Shown here piece after piece: positions 6,798 through 16,083 of a DNA stretch of 64,000 nucleotides (positions are counted from its first letter, which is position 1; every line of letters starts with the position of its first letter). The notes below the pieces were generated by a model, which did not search any database, had not been told where the DNA came from, and saw only the letters and a list, made by a program, of their open reading frames with translations. The translations under genes and the position numbers were made by a program. The DNA is from Sphingobium sp. TKS (GTDB lineage Bacteria; Pseudomonadota; Alphaproteobacteria; Sphingomonadales; Sphingomonadaceae), in assembly GCF_001563265.1 (NCBI RefSeq), contig NZ_CP005083.1:3661001-3725000 (forward strand). Reading direction: 5' to 3'.

Positions 6798-9548
6798 GTG
6801 ATCGATCCCGCCGCCCTGCCCGCCCTTCACGCCAGTCATGGCGGCATCTGGCTCAGGGAAGGCACCGAGACGCAGGCCGTCGCCAAGGGAGCCGCGATCG
6901 CGCGAACGGCCGAGACGCCGACGCTGCTGCTGAATGCGCCGCTGACCGGGCAGCGGCTGGGCTATCCCGATCTGAACGGCCTCGATCTGCTGGAACTGTG
7001 GGCCTTCATCCATCCGGCGCGCTTTCTGGTGCCAACGCCCAAGGGGCTGGCCGAAGCGCTGAACCTGCCCCGTCCGGCGCGTGAATCGGATATACCCGCA
7101 TTGTTGCAGGCTGCGACCAGCGCCTTGCTGGCAACGCTGGAATCCCCCTCATGGGCGGAGCGCGAGGGCGGCTGGACGGCGGCGCAATCGCTGCATCGGC
7201 TGCGCTGGCCCTGGGCGCCGCTGGTGGCGCCCCGCATCGCTCAGCCGAAGGAGGCGGAGCGCTGGCTCTTTTCCAAGCTTCCGGAATGGGAGGAGGTTCC
7301 GCCCCGCCCTGCCCCCCGCTCGGTTTCGCTGCAATCCGACGCAGTGGTGGCGCGGCTGGAGCAGTTGACCGGCGCGGGCGCCGAAGCGCGGCCCGGCCAG
7401 CGCGCCTATGCAGCGGCGGCGGCGGACGTCTTCCGGCCCAAGGCGCATCGCGACCAGCCCAATATGCTGCTGGCGGAGGCCGGGACGGGGATCGGCAAGA
7501 CATTGGGCTATCTCGCCCCCGCCTCGCTCTGGGCCCGGGAAGCGCAGGGGACGGTGTGGATTTCCACCTATACCAAGGCGTTGCAGCGGCAATTGGACCG
7601 GGAATCCTTGCGCCTTTTTCCCGATCCCGCCGTGGCGGCGAAGCGGGTGGTGGTGCGCAAGGGGCGGGAAAATTATCTCTGCCTGCTCAATCTTGAGGAT
7701 GCGCTGCAAGGCGGCTTTTCCGGGCGCGCAGCGATATTGGCGCAACTGGTGGCGCGCTGGGCGGCCTTCACCAAGGATGGCGACATGATCGGCGGCGACC
7801 TGCCGGGCTGGCTGCCGACTTTGTTCCGGCGCAACGGTTCCACCGCGCTGACCGATCGGCGCGGCGAGTGCATCTATGCGGGCTGTCCGCATTACCGCAA
7901 ATGCTTCATCGAGCGATCGGCGCGGGCCTCGGCGGACGCGGATATCGTGATCGCCAATCATGCGCTGGTGATGATCAACGCGGCGCGTGGGCGGGAAACG
8001 GGGCAGGCGCCGCAGCGCATCGTGTTCGACGAAGGCCATCATCTGTTCGACGCGGCGGATTCGACCTTTTCCGTTGCCCTGTCGGGGCAGGAGGCGATCG
8101 AGCTGCGCCGTTGGGTGATGGGGCCGGAGGGCAATTCGCGCGGACGGCGGCGCGGCCTCGCGGCGCGGCTGTCAGACCTCGCCAGCTATGACGAGCAGGG
8201 CGGCGAGGCGATCCGGGCAGCGGCGGAGGCGGCGCGGGCACTCCCCGCCGATGAGTGGCTGAAGCGGATCGTCGCGGGCGAGCCGTTCGGGCCAGTGGAG
8301 GAACTGCTCGCGGCGGTGCGCGGCACGGTCTATGCGCGGGCCGCCGATACGGGCGAGGCCGATGCGGGCTATGGGCTGGAAACCGAGCTGGCCGAACCGG
8401 ATGGCGCGCTGGTCGAGGCGGCGCAGGAGGCGGCTCGGGCGCTGGATGCGCTGCTGCGCCCCCTCACCCATCTGGGCAAGCGGATGGAGGCCGTGATCGA
8501 GGATGCGCCCGACTGGCTGGACGGCGCGGCGCGGGCGCGGGTCGAAGGGGCGATCGCCTCGCTGGGCTGGCGGCGCGATCTGGTGACCGCCTGGCTGGCG
8601 CTGCTGGCGCGGGCCGGCGGACCGGCGGATGCGGACTTTGTGGACTGGCTGGCAGTCGAGCGGATCGAGGGGCGGGAGTTCGACATCGGCATCCACCGCC
8701 ACTGGCTGGACCCGACGCGGCCCCTCGCGCAAACGGTGCTGAAACCGGCGCAGGGGGTGCTGATCACCTCCGCCACGCTGAAGGGCGGCGGCGATTGGGA
8801 CAATGCGATCAGCCGCAGCGGCGCGAACCATTTGCCGCGTGGCGCCGAGCAGTTCGAGGCAAGCAGCCCCTTCGACTATCCGGAACGGTCGGAAGTGCTG
8901 ATCGTCACCGACATCAAGCGCGGCGACATTGCGGCGCTGTCGGGCGCCTATGCGCGGCTGATCGAGGCGGCGGGCGGCGGAACTTTGGGCCTGTTCACCG
9001 CGATCCGGCGGCTGCGCGCCGTCCATGCGCGGATCGCCGACCGGCTGGCGCGGGCGGGACTGCCGCTTTACGCCCAGCATGTCGACCCGATCGATACGGG
9101 CACGCTGATCGATATTTTCCGCGACGATCCCCGCGCTTCGCTGCTGGGCACCGATGCGTTGCGCGACGGCGTGGACGTGCCGGGCCATTCGTTGCGGCTG
9201 GTGGTGATGGAGGGCGTGCCCTGGTCGAAGCCGACCGTGCTGCATGCCGCACGCAAGCTGGCCGGGGGCGGCAGCGCCTATGACGACCGGCTGATCCGGG
9301 CGCGGATGGCGCAGGCCTTCGGGCGATTGATCCGGCGGGCGGAGGACCGGGGAAGCTTCGTCATCCTCTCCGCCGCCATGCCCAGCCGGCTGCTCAGCGC
9401 CTTTCCGCCCGGCACGCCGATCCGCCGTATGACGCTGGACGAAGCCATCATATCGGTCAGCGGCCATTCCCGCGCTGGCCTTGGCGGCGATGCAGCGCTA
9501 GGGCTTCAGGGACTCGAATCCGGCACCCACGACCTGGAGCAAAAATGA
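6798..9548 (+). CDS. ATP-dependent DNA helicase, DinG/XPD (Rad3) family
   Basis: A 916-residue superfamily 2 helicase. Walker A reads AGTGIGKT near residues 229-236 and the DEAH-type box reads DEGHH near residue 411. Cysteines near 295, 358, 363 and 370 (YLC..., CIYAGCPHYRKC) have the spacing of the 4Fe-4S cluster of DinG/XPD helicases. The C-terminus carries the helicase motif VI region (QAFGRLIRRAEDRGSF). Such enzymes unwind 5'-tailed duplexes, D-loops or R-loops in repair. Start is a GTG at 6798 with a weak ribosome binding site. The stop overlaps the next gene's ATG by 4 nt. Confidence 0.9.
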   Translation: MIDPAALPALHASHGGIWLREGTETQAVAKGAAIARTAETPTLLLNAPLTGQRLGYPDLNGLDLLELWAFIHPARFLVPTPKGLAEALNLPRPARESDIPALLQAATSALLATLESPSWAEREGGWTAAQSLHRLRWPWAPLVAPRIAQPKEAERWLFSKLPEWEEVPPRPAPRSVSLQSDAVVARLEQLTGAGAEARPGQRAYAAAAADVFRPKAHRDQPNMLLAEAGTGIGKTLGYLAPASLWAREAQGTVWISTYTKALQRQLDRESLRLFPDPAVAAKRVVVRKGRENYLCLLNLEDALQGGFSGRAAILAQLVARWAAFTKDGDMIGGDLPGWLPTLFRRNGSTALTDRRGECIYAGCPHYRKCFIERSARASADADIVIANHALVMINAARGRETGQAPQRIVFDEGHHLFDAADSTFSVALSGQEAIELRRWVMGPEGNSRGRRRGLAARLSDLASYDEQGGEAIRAAAEAARALPADEWLKRIVAGEPFGPVEELLAAVRGTVYARAADTGEADAGYGLETELAEPDGALVEAAQEAARALDALLRPLTHLGKRMEAVIEDAPDWLDGAARARVEGAIASLGWRRDLVTAWLALLARAGGPADADFVDWLAVERIEGREFDIGIHRHWLDPTRPLAQTVLKPAQGVLITSATLKGGGDWDNAISRSGANHLPRGAEQFEASSPFDYPERSEVLIVTDIKRGDIAALSGAYARLIEAAGGGTLGLFTAIRRLRAVHARIADRLARAGLPLYAQHVDPIDTGTLIDIFRDDPRASLLGTDALRDGVDVPGHSLRLVVMEGVPWSKPTVLHAARKLAGGGSAYDDRLIRARMAQAFGRLIRRAEDRGSFVILSAAMPSRLLSAFPPGTPIRRMTLDEAIISVSGHSRAGLGGDAALGLQGLESGTHDLEQK

Positions 9549-10087
9549 AGCGGTTGATCCTGTTCCGTCACGCCAAGTCCGATTGGGACGATCCGGTTGC
9601 GCGGGACTTCGACCGGCCTCTGAACCGTCGTGGCGAGAAGGCCGCGCTGGTGATGGGCGAATTCGCCAAGGCGCGGGGCATCCGGTTCGACATGGTGGTC
9701 GCATCCCCTGCGGTGCGGGTGGTGGAAACGCTGAACAGCTTCTTCACCAGCTATGGCGAGGTGGTCGATCCGCATTGGGACCGGCGCATCTATCTGGCCT
9801 CCACCCCCACCCTGTTCGAGGTGATCCGCGACCTGCCCGACAGCGCCGACAGCGTGCTGATGTCGGGTCATAATCCGGGGCTGGAGGAATTGATCCTCGA
9901 TCTCGTCCCCGACGACGGCGCCAGCCCGCTGCGCGAGGATGTGGAGGTGAAATTCCCCACCGCCTCGATCGCGGTCATGGATCTGCCCATCGACCATTGG
10001 AGCGAGGCGAAACCCAATATCGCGAGCCTTGCCAGCTTCACCCGTCCACGCGACCTTGATCCGGCTTTGGGGCCGGGATCGCGCTGA
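9545..10087 (+). CDS. SixA-like histidine phosphatase
   Basis: A 180-residue member of the histidine phosphatase superfamily. Arg8-His9 in LILFRHAKSDW form the RHG-type phosphate pocket (here RHA, as in SixA), and a second conserved His lies in LMSGHNPGLEEL near residue 110. SixA in E. coli dephosphorylates phosphohistidine on signalling proteins; the substrate here is unknown. ATGA overlap with the upstream helicase indicates translational coupling. Confidence 0.85.
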   Translation: MKRLILFRHAKSDWDDPVARDFDRPLNRRGEKAALVMGEFAKARGIRFDMVVASPAVRVVETLNSFFTSYGEVVDPHWDRRIYLASTPTLFEVIRDLPDSADSVLMSGHNPGLEELILDLVPDDGASPLREDVEVKFPTASIAVMDLPIDHWSEAKPNIASLASFTRPRDLDPALGPGSR

Positions 10088-10094
10088 GGGGCAT

Positions 10095-10616
10095 GTGACG
10101 CCGATCCTCTGGCGACGGGCGGAGGCGCAAGATGCGGCGGCGCTATCGCTACTGGGCGGGGCGACCTTCCTCGCCAGCTTCGCGCATGATCATCCGGGCG
10201 ACGCGCTGATCGCCCATATCCGCAGCGCGCACGGAGAAGCCTATTATGCGGCGGCGCTGGCCGATCGCGACCAGGTGCTACTGATCGGAGAAACGCCGCT
10301 GGGCGCCCCTGTCGGCTATGCCCTGCTGACGCCGCCTGCGCTGCCCATCGAGACGCGGGAGGGCGATCTTGAACTCAAGCGCATCTATCTGCTCTCCGGC
10401 TGGCAGGGTGGAGGCAATGGCGCCAGGCTGATGGCGCTGGTGATGGAGGAAGCGCGGTGGCGTGGCGCGAAGCGATTATTGCTGGCGGTCTATGAGCGCA
10501 ATAAGCAGGCCCAGCGTTTCTATGCGCGGCATGGCTTCACCGAAGTGAGCGAGACGGTCTTCATGGTAGGCGACGTGCCGTTTCGGGATCTGATCTTTGC
10601 AGCGCCGCTGGAATGA
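10095..10616 (+). CDS. GNAT family N-acetyltransferase
   Basis: A 173-residue acetyl-CoA-dependent N-acetyltransferase. The core contains the beta-4/alpha-3 region (LELKRIYLLSGWQGGGNGARLM) with the acetyl-CoA pyrophosphate loop, and the C-terminal ERNKQAQRFYARHGF motif typical of RimI-like GNATs. The start is taken as GTG 10095, preceded by GAGGGG and 7 nt after the SixA-like stop; an upstream ATG would overlap that gene by 20 codons. The acceptor cannot be predicted. Confidence 0.85.
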   Translation: MTPILWRRAEAQDAAALSLLGGATFLASFAHDHPGDALIAHIRSAHGEAYYAAALADRDQVLLIGETPLGAPVGYALLTPPALPIETREGDLELKRIYLLSGWQGGGNGARLMALVMEEARWRGAKRLLLAVYERNKQAQRFYARHGFTEVSETVFMVGDVPFRDLIFAAPLE

Positions 10617-10622
10617 TGACAG

Positions 10623-10988
10623 TTATTCGCCAATAGCCTTGGCCAATGCCGCCCGAATGGCTTCGAGCCGGGGAAGCAGATCGGCTCCAGGCATCGATTC
10701 GCCATTTTTCGCAGGCGCCACCGATGCCGGAAGCGGATCGCCGCTGCCATCGGCCAGCGCCTTTTGCGCGCCGCGCACGGTGAAGCCCTCGACATTCAGC
10801 AGATGATTGATCCGCCGCACCAGCGCCACATCGGCGGGCCGGTAATAGCGGCGGTTGCCCGAACGCTGGAGCGGTCGAAGCTGGGTGAAACGCGTTTCCC
10901 AATAGCGCAAGATATGCTGCGGGAGATCGAGTTCGCTCGCCAGCTCACTGATCGTCAGAAATGCGCCCTCTGCCTTTTCCATGGTCAT
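10623..10988 (-). CDS. MerR family transcriptional regulator
   Basis: A 121-residue DNA-binding protein. The N-terminal winged helix has FLTISELASELDLPQHILRYWE followed by RRYYRPADVALVRRI, the canonical MerR reading head. The C-terminal part is short and has no cysteine, so a metal-thiol effector site is absent. The ihfA-merR order downstream of plsX-fabH is conserved in alphaproteobacteria, which supports a housekeeping regulator. Its targets are unknown. Confidence 0.88.
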   Translation of the reverse strand: MTMEKAEGAFLTISELASELDLPQHILRYWETRFTQLRPLQRSGNRRYYRPADVALVRRINHLLNVEGFTVRGAQKALADGSGDPLPASVAPAKNGESMPGADLLPRLEAIRAALAKAIGE

Positions 10989-11133
10989 GATGTTGCACCC
11001 TTAGCGGCGCCAAGGTCAACCTTCGGGAAAATGGCTATTTTGGCGATCGTTCGGAGCGCGCTGCACCAAATCCGCTGCAGCGCCCTCTTGTTTTTGATTT
11101 TCGCATCGTTTCAGGCGCGCGATGCCGAGCGCC

Positions 11134-11430
11134 TCAGACCGAAGCGACCCGATCCCGCATCGTCTGGCTGGCGCGGAAGGTCAGCACCCGGCGCGGTTCG
11201 ATCGGCACTTCGACGCCCGTCTTGGGGTTGCGGCCCATGCGCTGCGTCTTGTCGCGCAGGACGAAGGTGCCGAAGCTGGAGATCTTCACATTTTCCCCGC
11301 GTTCGAGCGCGACGGACATATGCTCCAATATGGATTCGATTAAGGTTGCCGCTTCCGCCCTTGAGAGGCCAATATGACGGTTCACGCTCTCCGCAAGATC
11401 CGCGCGCGTTAGAGTCCCTGTACCGCTCAT
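11134..11430 (-). CDS. ihfA: Integration host factor subunit alpha
   Basis: A 98-residue HU/IHF-fold protein that pairs with IhfB and bends DNA by inserting a proline-bearing beta arm. Visible hallmarks: [21 protein letters not shown] at the N-terminus, [13 protein letters not shown], and the arm [14 protein letters not shown]. The start at 11430 is preferred over an upstream in-frame ATG at 11451 because it has a GGGGAAG site and gives the standard length. It is followed by the merR gene after 145 bp. Confidence 0.95.
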   Translation of the reverse strand: MSGTGTLTRADLAESVNRHIGLSRAEAATLIESILEHMSVALERGENVKISSFGTFVLRDKTQRMGRNPKTGVEVPIEPRRVLTFRASQTMRDRVASV

Positions 11431-11457
11431 CGCACTTCCCCACCTTGACACCCGTCG

Positions 11458-11485
11458 AGCCTAAATGCGGGTGATCATTTGACAA
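11458..11485 (-). promoter_or_regulatory. Candidate promoter of ihfA
   Basis: Read on the minus strand: TTGTCA (11485-11480), 16 bp, then TAGGCT (11463-11458). Transcription would begin about 20 nt before the ihfA start. It would explain how ihfA is expressed although it is separated from fabH by about 445 bp. Confidence 0.4.
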
Positions 11486-11692
11486 TGTGCGCGCTTCTGC
11501 ATGATTCGGCAAGATGATGCACAGCCGAAATCCTTAAAAAACCGTGAAAAATTGGCGATATAGCGGTCCCGGAACGGGACTTGGAGCGTTCCGGGGGAAA
11601 GCGTGAGCGATTCTCGGCGGAACCGACCCGTCAAGATATGACGTGGATTGGTTCGGGGATGTGAAAATGGGTGGATGGCGGACTTTCAGTTT

Positions 11693-11842
11693 CCGTTCGC
11701 CCTGAGCTTGTCGAAGGGCCCTGCTGAGCGAAGGCGAAGCATGGGAGCCTCGCGACGCTCGGCTGAGGGCTTCGACTTGCCGAAGGCAAGTTTATCCTGA
11801 GCGCCTGCCTTGGCAGGCAGACGAAGGGCTCAGCCCGAACGG
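11693..11842. repeat. REP-like palindromic intergenic element
   Basis: Left arm CCGTTCGCCCTGAGCTTGTC and right arm (complement CCGTTCGGGCTGAGCCCTTC) are imperfect inverted copies about 100 bp apart. Inside are further small palindromes, such as TGCCTGCC/GGCAGGCA around 11806-11820. The core CTGAGCTTGTCGAAG resembles widely dispersed intergenic repeats of sphingomonads. It lies between fabH and ihfA. Confidence 0.75.
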
Positions 11843-11875
11843 ATATCACGCGTCAGCAAATGGCCAAATTCGGCC

Positions 11876-12844
11876 CTACACCCGCAGGACGCAGGCGCCC
11901 CAGGTGAAACCGCCGCCCATCGCCTCCAGCACCAGCAGATCGCCGGGCTGGATGCGTCCGTCGCGCATGGCGAGATCGAGCGCGAGGGGCACCGAAGCGG
12001 CGGAGGTGTTGGCGTGTTGATCGACCGTCATCACCACCTTCTCCGGCGCCAGTTTCAGCTTGCGCGCCGTCGCGTCGAGAATGCGGGCATTGGCCTGATG
12101 CGGGACCAGCCAATCGATCTCGGCCGGGGTCATGCCGGCGACCTCCATCACTTCGGTCAGCACCGAAGCGAGGTTGGTGACGGCATGGCGGAAGACTTCC
12201 TGCCCCTTCATGCGCAACTTGCCGACCGTTTGCGTGGTCGAAGGGCCGCCGTCGACATAGAGAAGCTGGTTATGGCGGCCATCGGCATGAAGCTTCGAAG
12301 CAAGGATGCCGCGCTTGCCGTCGGCACTTTCCTCCGCGCCCAGCACGACCGCACCCGCGCCGTCACCGAAGAGGACGCAGGTGGTGCGATCTTCCCAATC
12401 GAGGATGCGGCTGAAGGTTTCCGAGCCGATCACGATCGCGTTCCGCGCCGCGCCCGAGCAGATCATGCTGTCCGCCACAGTGATGGCGTAGAGGAAGCCC
12501 GAACAGACCGCAGCCACGTCGAAAGCGACGCAATCATTGATGCCGAGCGCCGCCTGAACGATCGTGGCGGAGGCAGGAAAGGTCTGGTCGGGCGTTGCCG
12601 TGGCGAGGATGATCAGGTCGATATCCTGCGCGCTGAGGCCTGCCGCTTCCAGGGCGGCCTTGGCGGCGTCGGTGGCAAGCGACGCGGTGGTTTCGCCCTC
12701 GCCGGCAATATAGCGGTTACGGATGCCGGTGCGCTCGACGATCCATTCGTCGCTCGTGTCCACGGTCTGCGCCAATTCGGCATTGCTGACGGAGCGGACG
12801 GGCAGGGCGGAACCCGTGCCCAGGAGAACGGATCGGCGGATCAC
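11876..12844 (-). CDS. fabH: Beta-ketoacyl-ACP synthase III
   Basis: A 322-residue condensing enzyme that joins acetyl-CoA with malonyl-ACP to start fatty acid synthesis. The catalytic triad is visible: Cys114 in [10 protein letters not shown], His in [11 protein letters not shown] and Asn in [11 protein letters not shown]. Full length for the family. Its start overlaps the plsX stop by 4 nt, so it is coupled to plsX in the rpmF-plsX-fabH operon. Confidence 0.97.
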   Translation of the reverse strand: MIRRSVLLGTGSALPVRSVSNAELAQTVDTSDEWIVERTGIRNRYIAGEGETTASLATDAAKAALEAAGLSAQDIDLIILATATPDQTFPASATIVQAALGINDCVAFDVAAVCSGFLYAITVADSMICSGAARNAIVIGSETFSRILDWEDRTTCVLFGDGAGAVVLGAEESADGKRGILASKLHADGRHNQLLYVDGGPSTTQTVGKLRMKGQEVFRHAVTNLASVLTEVMEVAGMTPAEIDWLVPHQANARILDATARKLKLAPEKVVMTVDQHANTSAASVPLALDLAMRDGRIQPGDLLVLEAMGGGFTWGACVLRV

Positions 12845-13899
12845 TTTGCGGGCAGCTCCATCCTGGATGCGGGAGCGGTCAGCCCCTCGATCCCGTGCAT
12901 GTCGGCGGCGATACGCCGGGTGATGTCTTCCTCCAGCAGCCGCGCGGCGACATGGACGGCGTTGGCGACGCCCTTGTCATTGGCGCTGCCATGGCTCTTC
13001 ACCACCACGCCATTGAGGCCAAGGAAGACGGCGCCATTATGGTTGTTGGGGTCGAGATGATGCCGCAGCAGATGCATCGCCGGCTTCGAGATCAGGAAAC
13101 CGAGCTTGGAGCGGATAGAACTGGTGAAGGCGGTGCGCAACAGGTCGGTCACGAAACGGGCCGTGCCCTCCGCCGTCTTCAATGCGACATTGCCGGAAAA
13201 GCCGTCCGACACGATCACGTCGACATCGCCCCGGCCGATCTTGTCGCCTTCAGTGAAGCCTTCGAAGGATAGCGGCAGGCTGGTCGCGGCGCGCAGGATC
13301 GCGGCGGCGTCGCGGATTTCCTCCGTGCCCTTCATCTCCTCGGTGCCGATATTCATCAGACGCACGCGGGGCCGCTCCAGGTCGAGCGCGATGCGGGCAT
13401 AGGCCGCGCCCATCACCGCGAACTGGACGAGATTGCGCGCGTCGCATTCGGTGTTGGCACCCAGGTCCAGCATGACCACGTCATTGTCGCCCAGGGTCGG
13501 CAGCATGGCGGCGAGCGCGGGGCGGTCAACGCCCTTCATGGTGCGCAGGGCGAGCTTCGCCATCGCCATCAGCGCGCCGGTATTGCCGGCCGAAACGGCC
13601 GCGCCGCATGTCCCCGCCTTCACCGCCGCGATGGCCATGCTCATCGAGCTGGTCTTCTTGCGGATGGCGACGCTGGGCTTGTCGCCCGAATCCACGACGT
13701 CGGCTGCGTGGACGATTTCCGACGCGGCGCGCAGATTGGGATGATGGTCGAGCGCGGACTTGATCCGCGCTTCGTCTCCGAAAAGGGTGAAGCGCAGCCC
13801 TTCGTGACGGTGACGGGCGAGCGCTGCGCCCGCCATCATCACGCGTACGCCTTCATCCCCGCCCATCGCGTCGATTGCGATTCGCGGTTGGCTGGACAA
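12841..13899 (-). CDS. plsX: Phosphate acyltransferase PlsX
   Basis: A 352-residue enzyme that converts acyl-ACP to acyl-phosphate for phospholipid synthesis. The N-terminus [18 protein letters not shown] and the internal stretch [22 protein letters not shown] are typical of PlsX. It sits between rpmF and fabH, the standard order, with 35 bp to rpmF and a 4-nt overlap with fabH. Confidence 0.96.
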   Translation of the reverse strand: MSSQPRIAIDAMGGDEGVRVMMAGAALARHRHEGLRFTLFGDEARIKSALDHHPNLRAASEIVHAADVVDSGDKPSVAIRKKTSSMSMAIAAVKAGTCGAAVSAGNTGALMAMAKLALRTMKGVDRPALAAMLPTLGDNDVVMLDLGANTECDARNLVQFAVMGAAYARIALDLERPRVRLMNIGTEEMKGTEEIRDAAAILRAATSLPLSFEGFTEGDKIGRGDVDVIVSDGFSGNVALKTAEGTARFVTDLLRTAFTSSIRSKLGFLISKPAMHLLRHHLDPNNHNGAVFLGLNGVVVKSHGSANDKGVANAVHVAARLLEEDITRRIAADMHGIEGLTAPASRMELPAK

Positions 13900-13934
13900 G
13901 TTAACGCACCCTTTTCAGGAGAAATTCTTAAGCG

Positions 13935-14114
13935 TCAGGCCCCGACGGCGAGGACTTCGCGGCCGTTATAGTGGCCGCAGGCGTCGCACAGATTGTGCGG
14001 GCGCTTCAGTTCGCCGCAGTTCGAGCATTCCTGGAATGCTTCGACGCGCAGCGAATCGTGGCTGCGGCGCATGCCGCGACGGGAGGGGGACGTTTTCCTC
14101 TTGGGGACAGCCAT
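13935..14114 (-). CDS. rpmF: 50S ribosomal protein L32
   Basis: A 59-residue ribosomal protein. It begins [20 protein letters not shown] and contains the zinc-ribbon cysteines of L32: Cys30-x2-Cys33 and Cys43-x2-Cys46. It is the first gene of the rpmF-plsX-fabH operon on the minus strand. The start is fixed by the invariant MAVPK sequence. Confidence 0.97.
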   Translation of the reverse strand: MAVPKRKTSPSRRGMRRSHDSLRVEAFQECSNCGELKRPHNLCDACGHYNGREVLAVGA

Positions 14115-14321
14115 GTCGGCACCTTATTCCGTAATTGATCGTTTAGTGCGACTGGCCAGTTCCGTCTGGATGCGGACGCCAACGGCGCCGCAGACCCATG
14201 CGGCCCGGATGATCGCGAAGCCCTGCGCCTATAGCGCTTTTTGGCCCATGCGCAAGTCCTTCTTGCCCCGGCATCCTGTCGCCCTATTCTGGCCGCGTCA
14301 CGATAATGCGGGGGAAATCCG

Positions 14322-14753
14322 ATGTTGCTGCCGATCACACTGACGCTGGCCGCCGCCTGCGCGCTGCTCAACATGTGGCTGGGGGTTCGCTGCGCGCGAA
14401 TCCGGATTTCCGGCCAGGTGCTGCATGGCGACGGCGGCAGCGCGCTGTTGGCCAAGCGGATGCGGGCCCATGCCAATTTCATCGAATATGTGCCGGTGAC
14501 GCTGATTCTCTTCGGACTGGTGGAACTGGCGATCGGGGCGTCGATGTGGCTCTGGGGCGCGGCGCTGGCGCTGGTGTTGGCGCGAATCGCCCATGCCTTT
14601 GGGATGGACGCGGAGAAATCGACTGTTTGGCGCGCTGGCGGGGCGCTGCTGACCTGGGTGGTGATGGTCGGGATGGCGGTGGCCGCGCTGTATGTCGCCT
14701 ATGGAGCGACGCGGGAGGTACCTGCGCCGCCCGCCATGGCCATGATCCGATAG
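14322..14753 (+). CDS. MAPEG family membrane protein
   Basis: A 143-residue inner-membrane protein with four predicted helices. The motif RAHANFIEYVPVTLILF is the MAPEG signature (membrane-associated proteins in eicosanoid and glutathione metabolism), here of the short bacterial type. A GGGGGAAA site precedes the ATG. Bacterial members may have glutathione-dependent transferase or peroxidase activity, but the substrate is unknown. It ends 2 bp before the convergent MBL gene. Confidence 0.88.
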   Translation: MLLPITLTLAAACALLNMWLGVRCARIRISGQVLHGDGGSALLAKRMRAHANFIEYVPVTLILFGLVELAIGASMWLWGAALALVLARIAHAFGMDAEKSTVWRAGGALLTWVVMVGMAVAALYVAYGATREVPAPPAMAMIR

Positions 14754-14755
14754 AA

Positions 14756-15412
14756 TCAGGCCAGGACGGAATCCGCGACGAAGGGATTGGTGCGGCGTTC
14801 ATGGGCGAAGTTGCTCATCGGGCCATGACCGGGAACGAACGCCGTGTCGCCGCCCAAGGGCCAGAGCTTGCCGGTGATCGCGTCGATCAGATCCTGATGG
14901 TTGCCCAACGGAAAGTCGGTTCGGCCGATCGACCCCTGAAACAGCACGTCACCGACGATGGCAAGCTTGCTGGGGGCGTGGTGGAAGACGACATGGCCCG
15001 GCGTGTGGCCGGGGCAGTGATAGACGTCGAGCGTCAGATTGCCGACCGTCACCTGATCGCCGTCGTGGAGCCAGCGGTCGGGTTCGAAACTCTCGCCATT
15101 AATGCCATATTTCTGACCGTCTTCGCCCAGGCGGTCGATCCAGAAACGGTCGGCTTCATGCGGCCCTTCGATCGGCACGCCCAAGTCTCGGGCAAGGATA
15201 CCCGCCTGGCCGCAATGGTCGATATGGCCATGGGTGACGAGGATCTTCTCAATGGTGACGCCATGCTGCTCCGCCGCCTTTTTCAGCACCGGCAGGTCGC
15301 CGCCCGGATCGACGAAGGCACCGCGATTGGTCGCCGTGCACCAGAAAAGCGTGCAATTCTGCTGGAGCGGCGTCACGGGAATCAGGGCGGCTTTCAGGGG
15401 CGGAGTCGTCAT
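14756..15412 (-). CDS. MBL-fold metallo-hydrolase, glyoxalase II-like
   Basis: About 218 residues. The zinc motif THGHIDHCGQ is of the HxHxDH type, and the later HCPGHTPGHVVF and FVPGHGP supply further metal ligands. The N-terminus PVTPLQQNCTLFWC is typical of the hydroxyacylglutathione hydrolase-like subgroup, so a thioester hydrolase role is likely. ATG 15412 is chosen; the in-frame TTG at 15460 lies inside the MITE-like repeat and is unlikely. It follows the Rrf2 gene on the same strand but is separated from it by that repeat. Confidence 0.88.
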   Translation of the reverse strand: MTTPPLKAALIPVTPLQQNCTLFWCTATNRGAFVDPGGDLPVLKKAAEQHGVTIEKILVTHGHIDHCGQAGILARDLGVPIEGPHEADRFWIDRLGEDGQKYGINGESFEPDRWLHDGDQVTVGNLTLDVYHCPGHTPGHVVFHHAPSKLAIVGDVLFQGSIGRTDFPLGNHQDLIDAITGKLWPLGGDTAFVPGHGPMSNFAHERRTNPFVADSVLA

Positions 15413-15451
15413 GCCGCTGATGTGGCGAAGCTGCGCGCCGGGCGCAAGGTT

Positions 15452-15621
15452 TAGGGCCAATCGACATTCAGATGATGATATGCCGAAAATGGTGGTTTTT
15501 CGTGACCCTTGAAGCGAGTCACGTGCCTCGCTTCAACGCAGCGTACTAAAAGTACGTGAGCACCGGAAGCACGGAAAAGCGCCATTTGCAGGCCGTCAGG
15601 GCTGAATGTCGATTGGCCCTA
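15452..15621. mobile_element. MITE-like element with 20-bp perfect terminal inverted repeats
   Basis: TAGGGCCAATCGACATTCAG at 15452-15471 is repeated in inverse at 15602-15621. Both ends carry TA, the target duplication of Tc1/mariner-IS630 elements, leaving an 18-bp TIR starting GGGCC. The interior is also partly self-complementary: AAATGGTGGTTTTTCGTG near 15487 with CACGGAAAAGCGCCATTT ending near 15587, plus hairpins at 15511-15534 and 15543-15555. No transposase is encoded. The right end supplies the stop codon of the Rrf2 gene. Confidence 0.72.
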
Positions 15622-16044
15622 GCCCACATTCTCCGTGGCGAACGGTTCCGCCAGGCTGATGCTGTCGAGCACCTTGGCCGTTTCATCGCGCACGCGGAGC
15701 ATCACCCTATGCAGCCTGCATTCCGATTCGGGCAGGCAATTGGTGCACGTCTCATGCGCGAAACGGCTGGCGCAGGGCGTAAGCGCCAGCGAACCCCGCG
15801 TCAGCCGGACGATGTCGCCATAGCTGATGTCGACCGGCGCCAGCGCCAGCCAATAGCCCCCGTCGCGCCCCCGCTGGGTCGCGACCAGCCCTTCCCGCGC
15901 CAGTTCCGACAGGATCACCGTCAGGAATTTGGACGGAATATTCTGGCGCGTGGCGATCTCGTTCAGGGGCACCGGGCCTTGCCGGTAGCGGTCTGCGAGA
16001 TGCTGGAGGGCACGGATGGCGTAACGGGTCTTCTGCGAAAGCAT
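15619..16044 (-). CDS. Rrf2 family transcriptional regulator (possible Fe-S sensor)
   Basis: A 141-residue winged-helix repressor. It begins MLSQKTRYAIRALQHLAD and has the recognition region GGYWLALAPVDISYGDIVR typical of Rrf2/IscR/NsrR. Cys91, Cys100, Cys103 and Cys109 provide the three or more ligands that in this family bind an Fe-S cluster. No isc or suf genes are adjacent, so it may be a NsrR/RirA-like sensor of NO, iron or redox. Its stop codon lies inside the right terminal repeat of the MITE-like element, so the last residues may have been altered by insertion. Confidence 0.88.
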   Translation of the reverse strand: MLSQKTRYAIRALQHLADRYRQGPVPLNEIATRQNIPSKFLTVILSELAREGLVATQRGRDGGYWLALAPVDISYGDIVRLTRGSLALTPCASRFAHETCTNCLPESECRLHRVMLRVRDETAKVLDSISLAEPFATENVG

Positions 16045-16083
16045 GGGGCTGTTATTCGCTTCCGCCGAAGATTTGACAAGCCA

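Noticed and set aside
9505..9530. tRNA T-loop-like sequence (GGACTCGAATCC)
   Set aside because: It lies at the 3' end of the helicase frame and lacks an acceptor and anticodon arm.
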